Below, piece by piece: positions 46,823-60,048 of a stretch of 64,000 nt of DNA. The notes beneath the pieces are model-generated. The model was given only the letters and a program-made list of their open reading frames with translations. It was not told the DNA's origin and did not search any database. Source of the stretch: Paracyclopina nana (taxonomy: Eukaryota > Arthropoda > Copepoda > Cyclopoida > Cyclopettidae). Position numbers and translations under genes: made by a program. Where the stretch lies: contig JAGUCH010000001.1 in NCBI GenBank assembly GCA_019096065.1, forward strand, positions 16,058,001-16,122,000. Reading direction: 5' to 3'. Within the stretch, counting starts at the first letter, position 1. Each line of letters begins with the position of its first letter.

Positions 46823-49800
46823 GTGAGTAACATTCAGCTTCCTTTGTGCTTGAGAAAAAGGCTGCATTCTTTATAGAGGGCTCAAGCAATTGAAGCAAAT
46901 TACAGCATAAAGATAAATCCGAGCAATTTGTATTTTGCAGCGCGATGTCATGCATTTTGGGCGCTTTGCCCAGACAAATAAAACGGCTGGATTTTTCCGT
47001 CTTTTTTGGCGTTTTTTGCTTGTTTTGCCCGCCATAACATGTATACAGGGTAGTGGCGAATTCGGGCCTTTATTTTTTGCACAGAGCAGAAACTCGATAT
47101 TTTCTGTTATTTGGGGCTTAACGTCTGAGCTTGCATGATGTCTTAGCGAGTCGTTTTTTGTGAACTTGTCAATTCTAATTTAGGTTTTAGGGCGACGTTA
47201 TGCAGAAAGTGAGTCATCATATCGCTTAATCTCGGGACTTTGAACTGTGATTTAACGTGTGTTTTTTTCGGCCCCCAAAAATGGCCGCATGCTTTTCGCC
47301 ATTAGCTCTCATTACGCGAGAATTTAGCCTGGAATTTGCAAATGAAAATTCCATATTTGACCAAAAATTGAAAATTGAAAATGCAGAGACAATATTTTGC
47401 CATTTTTGTGCATTTCTTGACAAGTAGGTGACGTAACGTGTGACTCACAGAGAGTGTCACTTTGTGCAAATGCAACGTTTAATTTCACAAGGCGTGAAAT
47501 CACTGGAGAGCAGCTGCTACTCGAATTAAAAACTGAACAACTCTCATTAAATTGTCAGTTTTTCGTTTCGTAAATAAACATTGCTCAAATGCATCATAGT
47601 TGATTAGACTTTTAACAAGACGAAAATCATCAGCTCGAGTGCAAATTTGGGCAACACTTGCAGTTCAAAGTCCGATTCCATAAATCTTTCAATATTCTGT
47701 TGGTGCTGCTAGTGGGTGAGTCAAAAAATAATAAACACATTCAGAATGTCAATCACTCTTTTGACCGCAAAATTGGCCATTTTTCACCCTTTTTGCCACT
47801 TGCATCGAAAGATATTTCCGCACTAAGAAAGCGTTGGCATGTTGCACTCTCGATTTTAGGCTCGTGTTGGAGTTTTTTGCTACTAGTATTAATGGAATGA
47901 CAGCTTCGAAATTCAGATTAAAATCAGGTGTCAGTCAAAGTGACAATGAACTGCAGAAAAGTACGTGCAGCTTAAATTGGGTATAGGCTATGTTATCCTC
48001 GAATTTTTTGGCTAAACATCACAAAAGATCCCCTTTGTAGATTACCGCAGTACTCAATCTGGGGGAATACAAAGTAAAACGGCTTTTCAAGCCCACCAGC
48101 AGGAAATTCAGCGATTTTTTGCTACATTTTCCCTCCACAAATGTGTGTGTGCACTGTTACTTACAGACACCTTTTTGGACTAATCTTAATGGACTTTTGC
48201 TATTAAATAGATAAACACGATGCTAATCTCGTACTGGTGGACTACTTTTTGCACAAAAAATTCGCAAATGGAAATCAGGCTGACATGACCGTTTGTTCTG
48301 CTCTGTGATTATCAGCACACTTTTTTGGCTTGCCAAAGTTGTCACTCTTTTTGAATGAAACTGCGCGGTGAATTGAAAATTAGAATGTCGTCAGTTGAAA
48401 AAGGGCTTAAAATGCATTTTGCTGTCAACTTGATTTTCTACGAAAATGTGTGACATATGCTTTTTCCCCCCTGCTCTGATGATAGTTTGCATTAATTTTT
48501 ATCACCGGTCATATTTTGGGGCTACTTTACTTCCAACGAAACTTGATCTTCAATGACTTGACCAGATTTCCATATGCTTCTATATCGTGGCGGTGCTATG
48601 ACACTTTTTAATTCGCAAATTAAAGCCAAGAACTTCAGGAGCGAATTGCAGTCCATAAAATGTCAGAATTTTAACGACCACCGTGTTCCCCTTTGTCATC
48701 ATTAGGCTCATTTGCTGTGAGCAAATTGCGTTTAGTAACAACCCTCTTCGAATAGATGTATGAAGGGTCAGAGCAATTTAAAAATCTTCTAACTGCAGTG
48801 CTTTATAGTGAAAGTGACAAAGTAGTGCCAATCAGAAGCGATCTTTGAAATTGAACAAAGTCTCTTCACTTGGAGTGTTTTTCTAGCATTTTAACGCACT
48901 CGCACAGATATAGTACACACCCCACTATGATGTTTATGACACACATTTTTCTCAAGTCACCACAAAATCCCCAAAATTCACCAGTTTTCCTGCGGTAAGA
49001 AAAATCCTGCCAGTCTTGCCATAAATCAGTAACGAATCAAAAAAATAGTACAGTGAAGTAAAAGCATATCAAAGTAAATAAAAGTAACGCGAGATGGCGT
49101 TGCTCTTTTTTGACAAAAAGTGATGTCATTTATTTGGGGGCAGAATTAACCTGCAATTGCTTTCGATGTGATGGAAGTCATAACTCACCACTCAATGATT
49201 TGTGAGGTTTTTCTTATCAACCCTCACAGTGGGGCACATGAAAATGAAGTCCTCACAAATAAAGCAGTTTTTGGGGGTGCACCCCCATTGTGCCCCTCCT
49301 CGGTCAACATCAACTATAGCTGCTCATATTTGGTAACCCCCCCATTTAGTTTTTGACTTTTTCATCCCCATGCTACGTACGAGCTAGTTACCTGGCTTCA
49401 AATAGTGATGCTTGGAAGCAAATCTTTCGTCAACAAAAGTCAAACCTCCCCCCGTTTGAGGGATGCCAATGATAACAATTTCGAAGCCGAAAACGTGCAA
49501 GATTTACTGCTCTGTTTCCCCTTTTACAGAAGCCATCAGTCAGGCTTGTTTCTTGGCTGAACCCATAAAAACCTCTCAGTGCTCTTCTCTGAGAATTAAC
49601 CTGCTTAAAGTCCTTTTTTGCAAGCACTGCAGAATTGACAATCGATAAGCCTCATGTTTGGGTTTTCTGGAACAAACTTTTCACGTCAACTCTCTTTGTA
49701 AAATTGAGTGCAGCTAGATACACACATACTAGTAGGACTTACACATCCAGACAAATAATAATACAGTAGAATGCACAGTAGGAAGCACACGAACAATGAA

Positions 49801-50434
49801 ACAAACCGAAAAAGCCAGTCAAAAGGAGCGTAAGCTATATAATCACAAAATGTGTAGTGAAACAGAAAAGGCACTCTCAAAACTTGCAATTGCAGCAGAA
49901 TTGGATTGGAAATGGGTGCAATCCATCCTTACCTCAATTAAGAGATTTTGGGAGAAATTCTCCAGAGATTCATTTCTCATTCTACGGAGTTCAAAGACCT
50001 TCTTAGTAAAGAAGTTGCGCGCAAAAATTACACAGCATTCACCCCCTCCCAACGAGGCAACAAATAGTTCAGATTCACTGTGGGAAAAGTGGTATGCAAA
50101 AATGTCATACAAAATCCGCAGGAAAGCAATGATATAAATGGTAAGATTAGTTTTTAGAATCGACCTCATCAAGCGGTCAAAAGTGTGCACTTGTAGACCT
50201 CATCTAGGCCAAATAACCCTTGCTTATCTGGATAGTTACAAAGAAAGTTATACTATAAGATCGTTAGGGCTTAACGATTTAGACTCTCACAGGGTGACTC
50301 AAAAGCACCCACATTTGCCCCAAATACTCAACAGCTTGTGAAATTGATGGTAAAATCAAGTTTTCTATGAGGCAAAAAAGACATTTGTTTTTGGCTCACC
50401 CTTTAGATTATCTGCTTTGCTAGCAAGTATTTAG
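46823..50434. other. Spacer or leader intron, no gene recognised
   Basis: Strongly AT-rich. No recognisable coding exon or RNA gene. The plus frame at 49796-50137 (113 codons) overlaps a similar minus frame, and neither resembles a known protein. Confidence 0.5.
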
Positions 50435-50820
50435 TAGCTTGTTCTCATAAACATTTCTGTAAGGTAAGCAAGGCACTTTGCGCGCTCATATCTCAGCATC
50501 TACTCGTCCGATTGGAACCAAAATTGGAGGAATTCATAAGGTCATATTGAAGAATATTCATGCCAATTTTCATCCGGATTGGAGGACGCTAAGGCCGCCT
50601 TACTTAAAGTAAGGCAAATCAGTTAAGCAAAGGAGAAAAATCAGCCACCTCCTTAGAGTTCTCCGATCCGGATGAAATTTTGCATGTAGATTCTTCAATA
50701 TGCTCTAATGAATACCTCCAAATTTGGTTCCAATCGGCTCTGTACTTACTGAGTTATGAGCTTCCAAAGTGCCTTGCTTTGCTTACTGCCTGCCTTACTG
50801 AGTTTTATGAGAACAAGCTA
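50435..50820. mobile_element. Palindromic element (386 bp)
   Basis: Two diverged inverted arms of roughly 150-170 bp run from TAGCTTGTTCTCATAAA (50435) to TTTATGAGAACAAGCTA (50820). Shared arm blocks include AGCAAGGCAC, CCGATTGGAACC, ATATTGAAGAAT and TTTCATCCGGAT. A small perfect inverted repeat, GCCTTAC-TTAAA-GTAAGGC, lies at 50597-50615, slightly off centre. The flanks offer only TAG or TA as a possible target duplication. It is a nonautonomous foldback or MITE-type element without coding capacity. Confidence 0.8.
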
Positions 50821-53800
50821 GTGGGGAAGATTGGAAAGTCTGTAGTATGCGAGCTAGCGCTTCTGAAAGATGCTGCCAAAAAGAAATAGATGGCTTTATA
50901 TATCCTCCTGCATTCACTATGAGTGTTGTACCACCAAATGCATTCCAGGATATCTGCAATAAAGGCCCATATAAGTTGCCATTAATCATAGAGCTAGCTT
51001 CTTCCTATTCGAGGATTTGGGCAGATTACACTAATTGTAGTGCATATTGTAAACAGATGTTCTAAAATTAATCATTTTTGAGACCTCACACAAACGCTCT
51101 TCGAAGACAGGTTAATCTCCCTAATTAATGGCACGCGTTTTTGTGCTGCACAAATCAAAACATACAAGCTAAATATAAGTGAGGAAGGGGGTGTAAAATA
51201 TTCATTTCAGATAAATAATCTACTAGCCTGATAATGAACACTTATACCAAGCTAGGGTAGAAAATTATGGCAGCATTTCGCAATTTTTGCATTGAAAGCA
51301 CTCCAAAACATTTGGTGCAAAAAAGTAATGCTGTCATGCAATTATTTCCCGTTTATTTGAGAATTATACAGTAATAATGATTCATGAGTTGGTTATCAGA
51401 TGACACCTCAGAAATGTTGTTAAGTAGGTGATGTTTGCCAAAAGGATTGCATGACAGTTCACTTTTTGAAGGCTCAAAGGGCTCTCTCATGATCTGAAAT
51501 AATTTTAAAATTCCTGCCACCACCCATGCTAGATTCTTGTCAAAGTCAGAGCCTTGTCATAAAAATAAATAAATCCCAACAAAAGGCAACATTTGTAATC
51601 TTGGTCATCGCAATGGTGAAGCTAGGAAAAAAAAAGAGTCAATTCTAAAGTGTCGTTCAATCTCACGAAGATGTTATTGCCTTTTTTGTCACCTTTACTA
51701 GAACAAAGCCTCTTTTTGTCGGCTTTGTTAAAAAGCCATTTTACCAGACATTTTGGTTATCTGATTACACAGAAGGGGGGGAAACAGTTGGAAGTTTTCA
51801 TTTGCACTTTTAGCACTTACAGAGCAAAAATATGCAAATGGATCGGATAATAAATCAATAACCGTTTTGTCGGGTTTGCATATCTTGTTTGAATTATAGC
51901 AACACACCATTCATTTTAAAAATTGGAATCCAATTGTTCATTCAAATATCTCTAAAACTAAATCGTGTACACCTTAGCTAAAGTCTGCTTCCTTGTTGTT
52001 GTTTTACAATCGTGTAAGGGTTCGAATTTAGGCCCAATACTAAAGTGAATTGAAATTTTGCCTTGAAATCACTTTGATGGGACGCTATTGGTCTATTTTC
52101 TGATCTTACTTTTTTATTCATAGCTGAACTATTAAGAATTATGCATTTGATTGCTTTGGACTCCGAAGAAGCAATTCTGAATAATTAAAAGTGTGCCTTA
52201 TATTTATCCGTCCCACATTTTTTGGAGATAAGGACGCAATATTAACTTGAAGTCACATTTTTTTTTTGCTTCAGACACACATTTAGATGCAAGTCACTTT
52301 AATGAAAGCAGGCTGAAAAACTGCAAATGCAAAAAATATGAGAACTGCAGCATACTTACGGAATTTTGCCAGCTGCAAATTCTGCCGAATTTGCAGCCTC
52401 TGCAAAGAAGTTTTCCACATTCTAGGGATGGAAATTTTGGGATTAATTTTATTCTTTGACATTCTCTTGCTTGGTTCATCGTCATTTGGGTTATACATTT
52501 GGCCCAAAAGCTGACCCAAGATTAAGTACATGGAATTTTCCGCTAGTTTATGCTTGTCTGGCAAAATTGCATTCCACTTTTGTCCTCAAATCCACTTTAC
52601 TTAATTCGTCAAATTGCCCACAAAAAGATGGTCAAAATAAATATGCATTGCTTGAGTCAATACTCAGTAGTAGCTTTAAAAGTCTTGAAAAATCACGCGG
52701 AAAAAGGCAGCAAAAGCCCAACCTTAAAGTTTTTCAAGTGCCCACTTCAATTTATTGCACAAATAAAAATGAGTCATGGCTCTTTTGCACAATGATTTTT
52801 TTCACACCCTAATTCATAGTTATTGTAGTTTTGCCCACATTTTTCAATTACTACGCTTTTTACAGTCCAGAAAATTGGCAAAATCTTAATCTGCAGCGAC
52901 TCAAGAGTGTGTGTGCAGTTTTATGCAATTTAAATTAGAGTCAAAGTTGAGAGAAGGAAAAAATCACACGAGACTAATAGAAAACTGCATCAATTTCACG
53001 CCTCTAAAAATCCTTTTTTATCACCTTCGGTCCAATTTCTCAATTACCATGCAGCCTTAGAAATTGTAGCCTGATTTTTTTCTACAAAATTTTTCGGTCT
53101 CCTTTGCCTTTTGTCATAGACCACCTATAGAGCCCCCCGAAAGTTTGAATGGATGCACTTATTAAGGTGAGATGGAGGGACGCAGGGTCAAATAGTCGAC
53201 ATAGAATTGTTCTTGTTGTTGTCTTTTCACACTCCCAAGTGAAATGGCCGTAAATAATTTTGGGCGTTTTCACCACATCAGGTCTAGTGACGTGAAAAGT
53301 GCGAAGAATTCACCGGGATTGGACTTGACACATTTTCAACAAATTATTGCATATTTTGTTCAAGCTTTAGTCCCACGAAAATCAGGCTGCAACAATCAAC
53401 AAACAACAGTAACAGAGGAGCAAAAATTGCCAGTTTGATTTATGGCAGCGGGCACTCAATTTTGCCCATTTTTCTCTGAGCTTCTATATACTGCTGCTTC
53501 TATACACATTCGTTAAAGCTTCGTTTTTGAATGATGATGATGAAAAACAAATGTCCTTTTCCCTATTTTGCCAGCTTGGCATTTTAAAAGGTCAGAAAAG
53601 CTCCCTTGGCAAAAATCAAGAGTTTTAAGGTTACCATAAATTACATTAATTTTGCACGAACTGAATAATGTCAAGTCTTTAAGTAGCAATGTAAAGGGTT
53701 AAAAGCTGGCCTTTTTTCTCAGTCGGCCTAGTAAAAGCAGGAAGCATAAATCTTGGCAAAAGTTTTTGGGCTTTTGATTCTGCACACTCAATTAACTCTG

Positions 53801-54369
53801 AGACAGTTCAGCCACTGTGTCGGATGTTACAGGCTATCTCAGCATTTTCTTGGGGTCAGCTCCACTTATAAATTGGCCATCTCTTGGTATATTTGTTGTC
53901 TAATGGCTAGCTGATGTTTAGATAGCTGAGCAAAGATTGATGAGACTGAGGCTAGCGGTCAATTCGAACACAGCAAAACTCGAAAAGGCAAATAAATTCA
54001 CCCAGCCTATTTGTTATATGAGAAAAGTCGTTAAACTCTTGCTGCTTTTCCAAGCTAGAAGAAAAATCAAAACTTGACCTTTTTCTCTGAATTCTTTTGC
54101 AGATGCAGTTGTTGTTCACAATTCGGTAATTTCACTGGCGAGAGCTCTGAAGAAAAAACCTCGACCCCTAGGAGAGCAGAAGAATTTGGCTACTAATTGC
54201 CAGGAATTCTGGAGAATAGTGATGTCCTTAGAATGCTGAAAATAGGGGACAATTTTGTGTGAAGAATGTGAGTGCAAAAATGACTTCTCCAGCAACAGGG
54301 AAAAGTGCGTGATTTGCCCTAAGAATCAAGCTTATTGATCAAACTGCAAGAACTGTAATTGGCACAAAG
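50821..54369. other. Spacer and 5' region of the secreted-protein gene
   Basis: AT-rich and without recognisable exons until a good splice acceptor, TTCTTTTGCAG, at about 54104. The bases from there to 54369 may be 5' leader of the gene that follows; they contain a short upstream ATG frame. Confidence 0.45.
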
Positions 54370-57300
54370 ATGGAATTAGTGAAAATAATAGTAGTGGTTT
54401 TTGCATCCATTATTTGGCTGGCAACTCCTGGCGAGGCTAGGTCAAGGCGAAATCCACCTTGCAACGATGACCAAATGAAAGAAAACAATGGAGAATTCCA
54501 AGCCTGCCTTAAAAAGTTCACCAAAGAGCACCACGAGTCATTTGGAAAAGCCACCACCGCAGAGGAGTTTCAAGTAAGCATCTTTAAATTTCCCGCCTAT
54601 TTGACATCAAAACAAATTTTACCGCAACTAATTATTTAAGGCCAAACACAAACAAAAATAACTATAAAGAAAAACTATTTAGCATCTAGTTATGAGTTTT
54701 TGATTTAAATGTGCAAAAGTACGGACATTTGGTTTTGGATGAATGCTAGACACCAATTAAGGAATGCAAGGTTGGAGCTCGGGCAAAATACGGCGCCTCA
54801 TTCCAATGCTTGTTTGAGAAAAGCGGGAATAATTGAACTTTGGGCGGGTAGCAGATTGACATGAAGCACCTATAGCTTCTTTTAGGGATAATTAATCAAA
54901 GTGACACACACCAGTATGCCACTACCTGAGTAGCAATAGAATTTCCATGCAAGCACAAATTGCAGTATGTTGTAGTATGTATTCCCATTCTCCTGTTTAT
55001 TGCACCTTCGGGAGGTGCCATATAGCCATAATTTGTTTGCAAATTATTGGGATAGAACTTGTGCCAAGCTTTTCTTTCCTGCCCTGAGGTATGTCATGTT
55101 GTTGAACACAGTTGTCAACAACAATGAGGGCATCCTTTGACACTTGACAGTTTAACATAAATATAAAGGTCATTATGCATTCATTTGAAGATCTTTGAGC
55201 TTTAAAAAAATATCTTGAAAATTTTTGAACTAGTACGTAGCAATAAGTCACTTTTTTCCAGCCCACATTTGTCTTAGTTTTTTACAACCTGCCACGTACA
55301 AAAGTATTAATCAGCATCAGTTTCACAGAAATTCTTGTGCCTTCCTCTTTTGGCACTGACAACTGCCGAAAAGAAAATCTAGAATTACAAATTGTAGATC
55401 ATTTGTAAGTGATGATTTGGGTAGGCCTCATGATATCTATCAACATCAGCCCACGGTTTTTTTCCAAATGGAATTCGCCACAGCTCTTTACTCATAGCTG
55501 TGCACCACAAGTAGTTATTTGGACCAGCATCAGGGTGCCAAAAGTCAGAAAATGTATATGAAATGTTCTCAAAATTGGTATAACATGCGTGACGCAATTG
55601 ATCTGCAAATGGAGCATCTCGTGGTCTAGCGTCGATCTCTGCTGAAAACCATAAATACTCAGAGCATTTATGGCCAAGCTGTTTGCTTTTTTCAAACGCA
55701 ATTGCAAACGTGAATATTAAACAAAATTATTTTGCACTTTGCATAACTGTAGCACGAAAATGCATAAATGCAGCTAAGTGCTTTGAAAAAAAAATTGTAA
55801 ATCAAATACAGCCTAAATGTACCAATCAAATGAATGATGTTACACATATGCAAATAGTTATAATGCAAATTCCTTGTTTGAAGCCAAGCCTGGGTAGCAT
55901 TTATTGCAAGGAATTCTTCTCATCCCCTTTAAAAGTTGCGATCCATCATGGGTGATCTGACATGATCATGAAAAGCAGCCAGCTTTGCATACAATCAAGG
56001 TCTTGTTGGGTCACACAAACAAGTTTTAATATAAAAATAAATGTCACCATGATCCTTAAAACACACTGATCTATTCTCAGTCATTTCAAAAAGATTTTCC
56101 AAATGATTTTTAAATATTTTATGCAGCGAGCATTTTTTTGCTCATTGCAACCCCATGTGTGTTGGCTTATATGGCAACACACTCTAATATTTTCTATGTG
56201 TGATCATGAGGGGAGAATAAAAGTGGGTGGTAAAAGTGACAGGTATATGATAGATTTGCAGCTCAGTTTTCGCATATATCTCAGTACTGCTACTGCCAGT
56301 TCTGTGGTTTCCTTCTTGATCTAGCTCTTCCATTATTATTGCAACAATGAGCCCAGCATGGCCCCATAATTGCACCACCACAAGCAGTAGCAGCAATCCA
56401 AACAAGTTTCAATTACTTTTTCTCTCTCTTGGCAACCTGTCAAGAGGCTCAGCTGACTGTTTGCACATTTAGGATGATGTGCTAATTAAAAATCTTGCAT
56501 TTCAGAAATTCACCTGTAAATTATTGTCAGACACTGTGGAATGTGGAGCGCTTTGGAAGCGTTGTCATCCTCCAAATGAAGTCAGGTCCTTGCAGGATAT
56601 GCACATTCAGGCTCGAATTTCGCAGTTCAGGTCCAATACAGATGGCATCGATGTATTCAAGTGTCCTGTTGTGGCTGAATACATAAATAGTGGACGCGCT
56701 GATCGAGTGGATCAATCCACGGAGGGAGCCTGCTCAATCTCAGAGGTTAGTTTTTTAAGCACTTCCAACAAACTTATTTTGATTTGAAATCAAGCAAAAA
56801 AGCGTCGCGAGGAAATACTTTGCAAGATGCAGCATAAACAGCCCTTGTTTATGTTTTCTCTTTGTTGTCATTTCCGCTCAAGTGAAAACGGCGCCATTTT
56901 TGAAAACAGCTCGAATATTTCCGGTTTGCGCCTCTCTTGACCTAAATAATAATATGCAAATCGTAATTGCGACAAAATGAACCTTTTTCCACATACAGAC
57001 AGAATGCACATCGAATAATGCATAGAATAATTTGATTAATGAATGGCATGTTGTCAGACACACCCGTTTTAGAGTTAAAACCGAGTCAGCATGATCATCC
57101 AAAGTTGGATGGATACTAAGGAATTTAGTGACACGTTCAGCATTTCAATTATACTAATTAAGCAGGTTTTTGTAGATGCTGTAGCTGGCCAATTTCCAAG
57201 TCATTTTCATTCATTGCAGTAGTGGACCTGGAAATAGTCACATGATGCACTTTTCCGCCTTTATCTCACATGCTGCATCATCAAGACATTTGATATCCTC

Positions 57301-58389
57301 CGAATTTTGTGCAATTGTGTGCACAAACCGCGAAATCGACGTCGTCTTTTCAATAGCTTTGATTTTTATGTATCAAATGACACGCGCGTTTTTGCATGTG
57401 GATGACACGCGCGTCTAACAATTGCTGTTCGTCTTGTTGTTGTTCATTCCCGCTTTGCCCTTTCGAAATTTGATATGCTTTAATCTGAATTTTACGGCTT
57501 GCGAAAAACACACTTTTTTCTTTTGTGCAAATTAAATTAGTCAGTTGGGAAAAGGCCACGTGAAGGTTTCCTCCAAAAATAATACTAATTTTGATAGTAC
57601 GAGATTGCTCAGGTTACTACTGATAGGGTTTAGAAATATAGCCCTACTCTCCAATTACAGGTGAGCGACGTTCAACGTGACTTCCAGGAGTGCTCTCACA
57701 ACATCAGCTTGAAATTGTACGAGGACATTCAGAGGCTGCAAGAGGGCCGGTTTTCAAGGGACACCAACGATTTGAGTGCAGAATTGAGTCGCGAGGACAG
57801 AGAGACCGCTACCTTGGACCCAATCTTGGATATCAAGCCGAAGTTGTGCAGTGCACTCAATGCCATTTCCCAGGATTGCATCAGTAGCTTTGATAAATGC
57901 TACAGCCGGGAGGACAGGCAGCAAATTCAGCGACAGCACATTGAGCAGATGACAAGCTACTACTCGCGTATTTACGAAGGAGTTGGCAATCTCACGGATT
58001 GTCCTCAGCTGAAGGAGGAGCAAAACGAGGAGCAAATACTCGCGTACGAAGAAGACGAGCACTACAACGAAGTGGATCCAACTTTCAACAAGGAGTACGA
58101 CTACGATGACTATGAAAATTACGAGGCCGAATTCGAGGCCAGGCAGGCCACGACCACAACGACACCCATGCCACCAATCAAGATCTCCTCTTCTTCGTCT
58201 TCCTCGGCTGAGGATGAAGTTTTGGGCTGGGAGCCTTCGAGTTCTTCCTATCCGGATGAAGATCCGGAAGGCAATGCTGTGATCGCTGAGCCACCGCAGG
58301 CAGCCTCAGAGGCCGGCAGCCTCCATTACAAATCGACAAGGATGATCCTTCTTTGCCTTCTATTTGGCCTTTATCCCTTTGTGAGGTGA
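54370..58389 (+). CDS. Secreted Cys-rich protein, probably GPI-anchored
   Basis: Three coding exons, 54370-54573, 56506-56745 and 57661-58389, joined in phase 0 by GT-AG introns of 1932 and 915 bp, giving 390 residues. The N terminus is a clear signal peptide (about residues 1-23). The first ~265 residues carry 12 Cys spread over all three exons and two N-glycosylation sites (Asn162 in NIS, Asn257 in NLT), which suggests a disulphide-bonded extracellular domain. Next come an acidic Tyr/Asp/Glu-rich stretch (about 273-305), a Thr run and a Ser run. The C terminus has small residues, a short polar spacer and a hydrophobic end at about 375-389 without a cytoplasmic tail, as in GPI-attachment signals. 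AATAAA follows at 58661. I do not recognise the family. Confidence 0.85.
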
Positions 58390-58660
58390 ATGCAAAAGTG
58401 CTGATCTAAGACATTTTTATGATAATGGCCACCTACTACGTACGCTCTGCTATATATTCATGCCTGTGCGTGGCTGACGTCCAAGTGGCCTCCTTCTCGA
58501 ACTCACTTAAAAAACGTATCAATGTGTCCCCTGAGAGGTTGGAGTCAAGAATATTTCCGGTGAAATTACTGCTGTGTCTGTTGGCCAACGTTGCTCTGAA
58601 ATGCTTACTTCGTCCAAGATTTTGTGTGTAGTATGTAAATGTGCTGCTCGTCGAATGAGA

Positions 58661-58666
58661 AATAAA
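58661..58666 (+). terminator. Poly(A) signal of the secreted-protein gene
   Basis: AATAAA 272 bases after the stop codon at 58389, on the same strand. Confidence 0.65.
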
Positions 58667-59659
58667 TCTGTCACCTCGCCCATTTTAAGGTGCTGTAGTG
58701 TTAACAAACGAGTTAATCGGACTTTGACCTAGTTCCAATGCTGTGTTATATGCGAGAAAGCATCACAGACTCGCCAAGCAGCCGGATATTAAAATGCCCC
58801 TAAAAGGTTGCGCGATAAAATTAACTTTTGTTCCGCATTTACAAAGCTAAGAGACAAGATTGGGTAAATATTTGGCCGAAATATTTCTTCTATGAAATAA
58901 ATGTTCAATTATTTTTTAGTTTCACGATTACAGCTTCTTACGATAAATCGGCCAGAATCTGGTATTACAACAGAAAAGCAACAAATATGCGATATGAATA
59001 TTTCATCAAAATCCCACCCAAATCTGATTCTATTTTTGAAAAGTAGCATTTCGGACGAATAAATGGAAAATGTTGAATGGAATTTTTTTTGCTTTTTATA
59101 AGGCGAGCGCAAATTGGGCCGATTTAAGTAAAGTTGGGAAACAAATGCCAGTCCCCTTTAAGAAAACGAAATGTAAAGAGCAATGATTCGACTAACAACT
59201 ACTGTTAGCCGAAGTCACTGATCAGTTAATTGCATGTAACAATAAATTGTTTTTTTTTCAAAAATTAACGACACTGGCCAATGTCATCTACTTGGCAACA
59301 ATCTCTATTCGAGAGCAAATCAGAGCCCACATTAATTTAGTTTTAGTTTCAGCAACTTACTGCACCACCCAAACAAATTACTTTTCTGTTTCATAAAAGC
59401 TTGATTTAAATTAAAATTGCTACTAAGGACACACTAAAGTTTCAGGGTGCAGAATTCGCGAAAGAACGCCATCTTTGGTTGGCAAAGGAAAAAACGATTA
59501 ATTTCTCCATCTGGTCACACAAACAACTTTTGACCGTTGCTGTTGGTGAGGGTGGGAGTTGTTTGTGCGAAATCGTAATCCGTTCGCAGCCACCAGGACA
59601 GACGAATTTCTAGGTGAAACGAGGAGCAGCTCAATAGCAGCTGCTCCTCAATTTTGATA

Positions 59660-59665
59660 TTTATT
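59660..59665 (-). terminator. Candidate poly(A) signal of the glycosyltransferase
   Basis: AATAAA on minus about 385 bases past the stop at 60049, immediately before a strong hairpin. Confidence 0.45.
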
Positions 59666-59999
59666 CCTCGAATATGTTACATAACTGAACCATATTATAT
59701 TCGCTATGATGATTTGTATACTATAATTATTATGTCGATGATAACGTTGCTTATATCTACTATTTTGCTGTTTTTCTTGTGATAATCAGATCTAATTGAG
59801 ACACAAACTGAGATAGATATTTTCATTGAAAAAAAGCACATAAAGTAAAAGAAAATGTTGTGTTATAGTTGTTGGCAAGTATTCCAAGGCGATCATCATC
59901 TCGTGAGTTCAGATCAACAATCACAGCCAAATATATATCTGCATTAATAAGAAACTAACCTGGGATGATAATAACATGCTCCATTTGTTGTAGTAAGCT

Positions 60000-60027
60000 C
60001 TCTTCTTCTTCTTCTTCTTCTTTTTCA
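60000..60027. repeat. (TTC)n microsatellite
   Basis: Nearly perfect TTC/TCT repeats of about 27 bases, just outside the glycosyltransferase coding region on its 3' side. Confidence 0.85.
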
Positions 60028-60048
60028 TTGACTAGCCCTTAATATTAT

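Larger units (their letters stand above)
58667..60048. other. Convergent intergenic region
   Basis: The spacer between the plus-strand secreted-protein gene and the minus-strand glycosyltransferase. Its right part is probably the latter's 3' untranslated region, containing a GAA/TTC microsatellite at about 60000-60027. A perfect 11-bp-arm hairpin (GAGGAGCAGCT / AGCTGCTCCTC) lies at 59621-59649, next to the minus-strand AATAAA at 59660-59665. No further gene was seen. Confidence 0.55.

Noticed and set aside
49796..50137. 113-codon Lys-rich plus frame
   Set aside because: Overlaps an equally long minus frame in AT-rich DNA; no similarity or exon signals.
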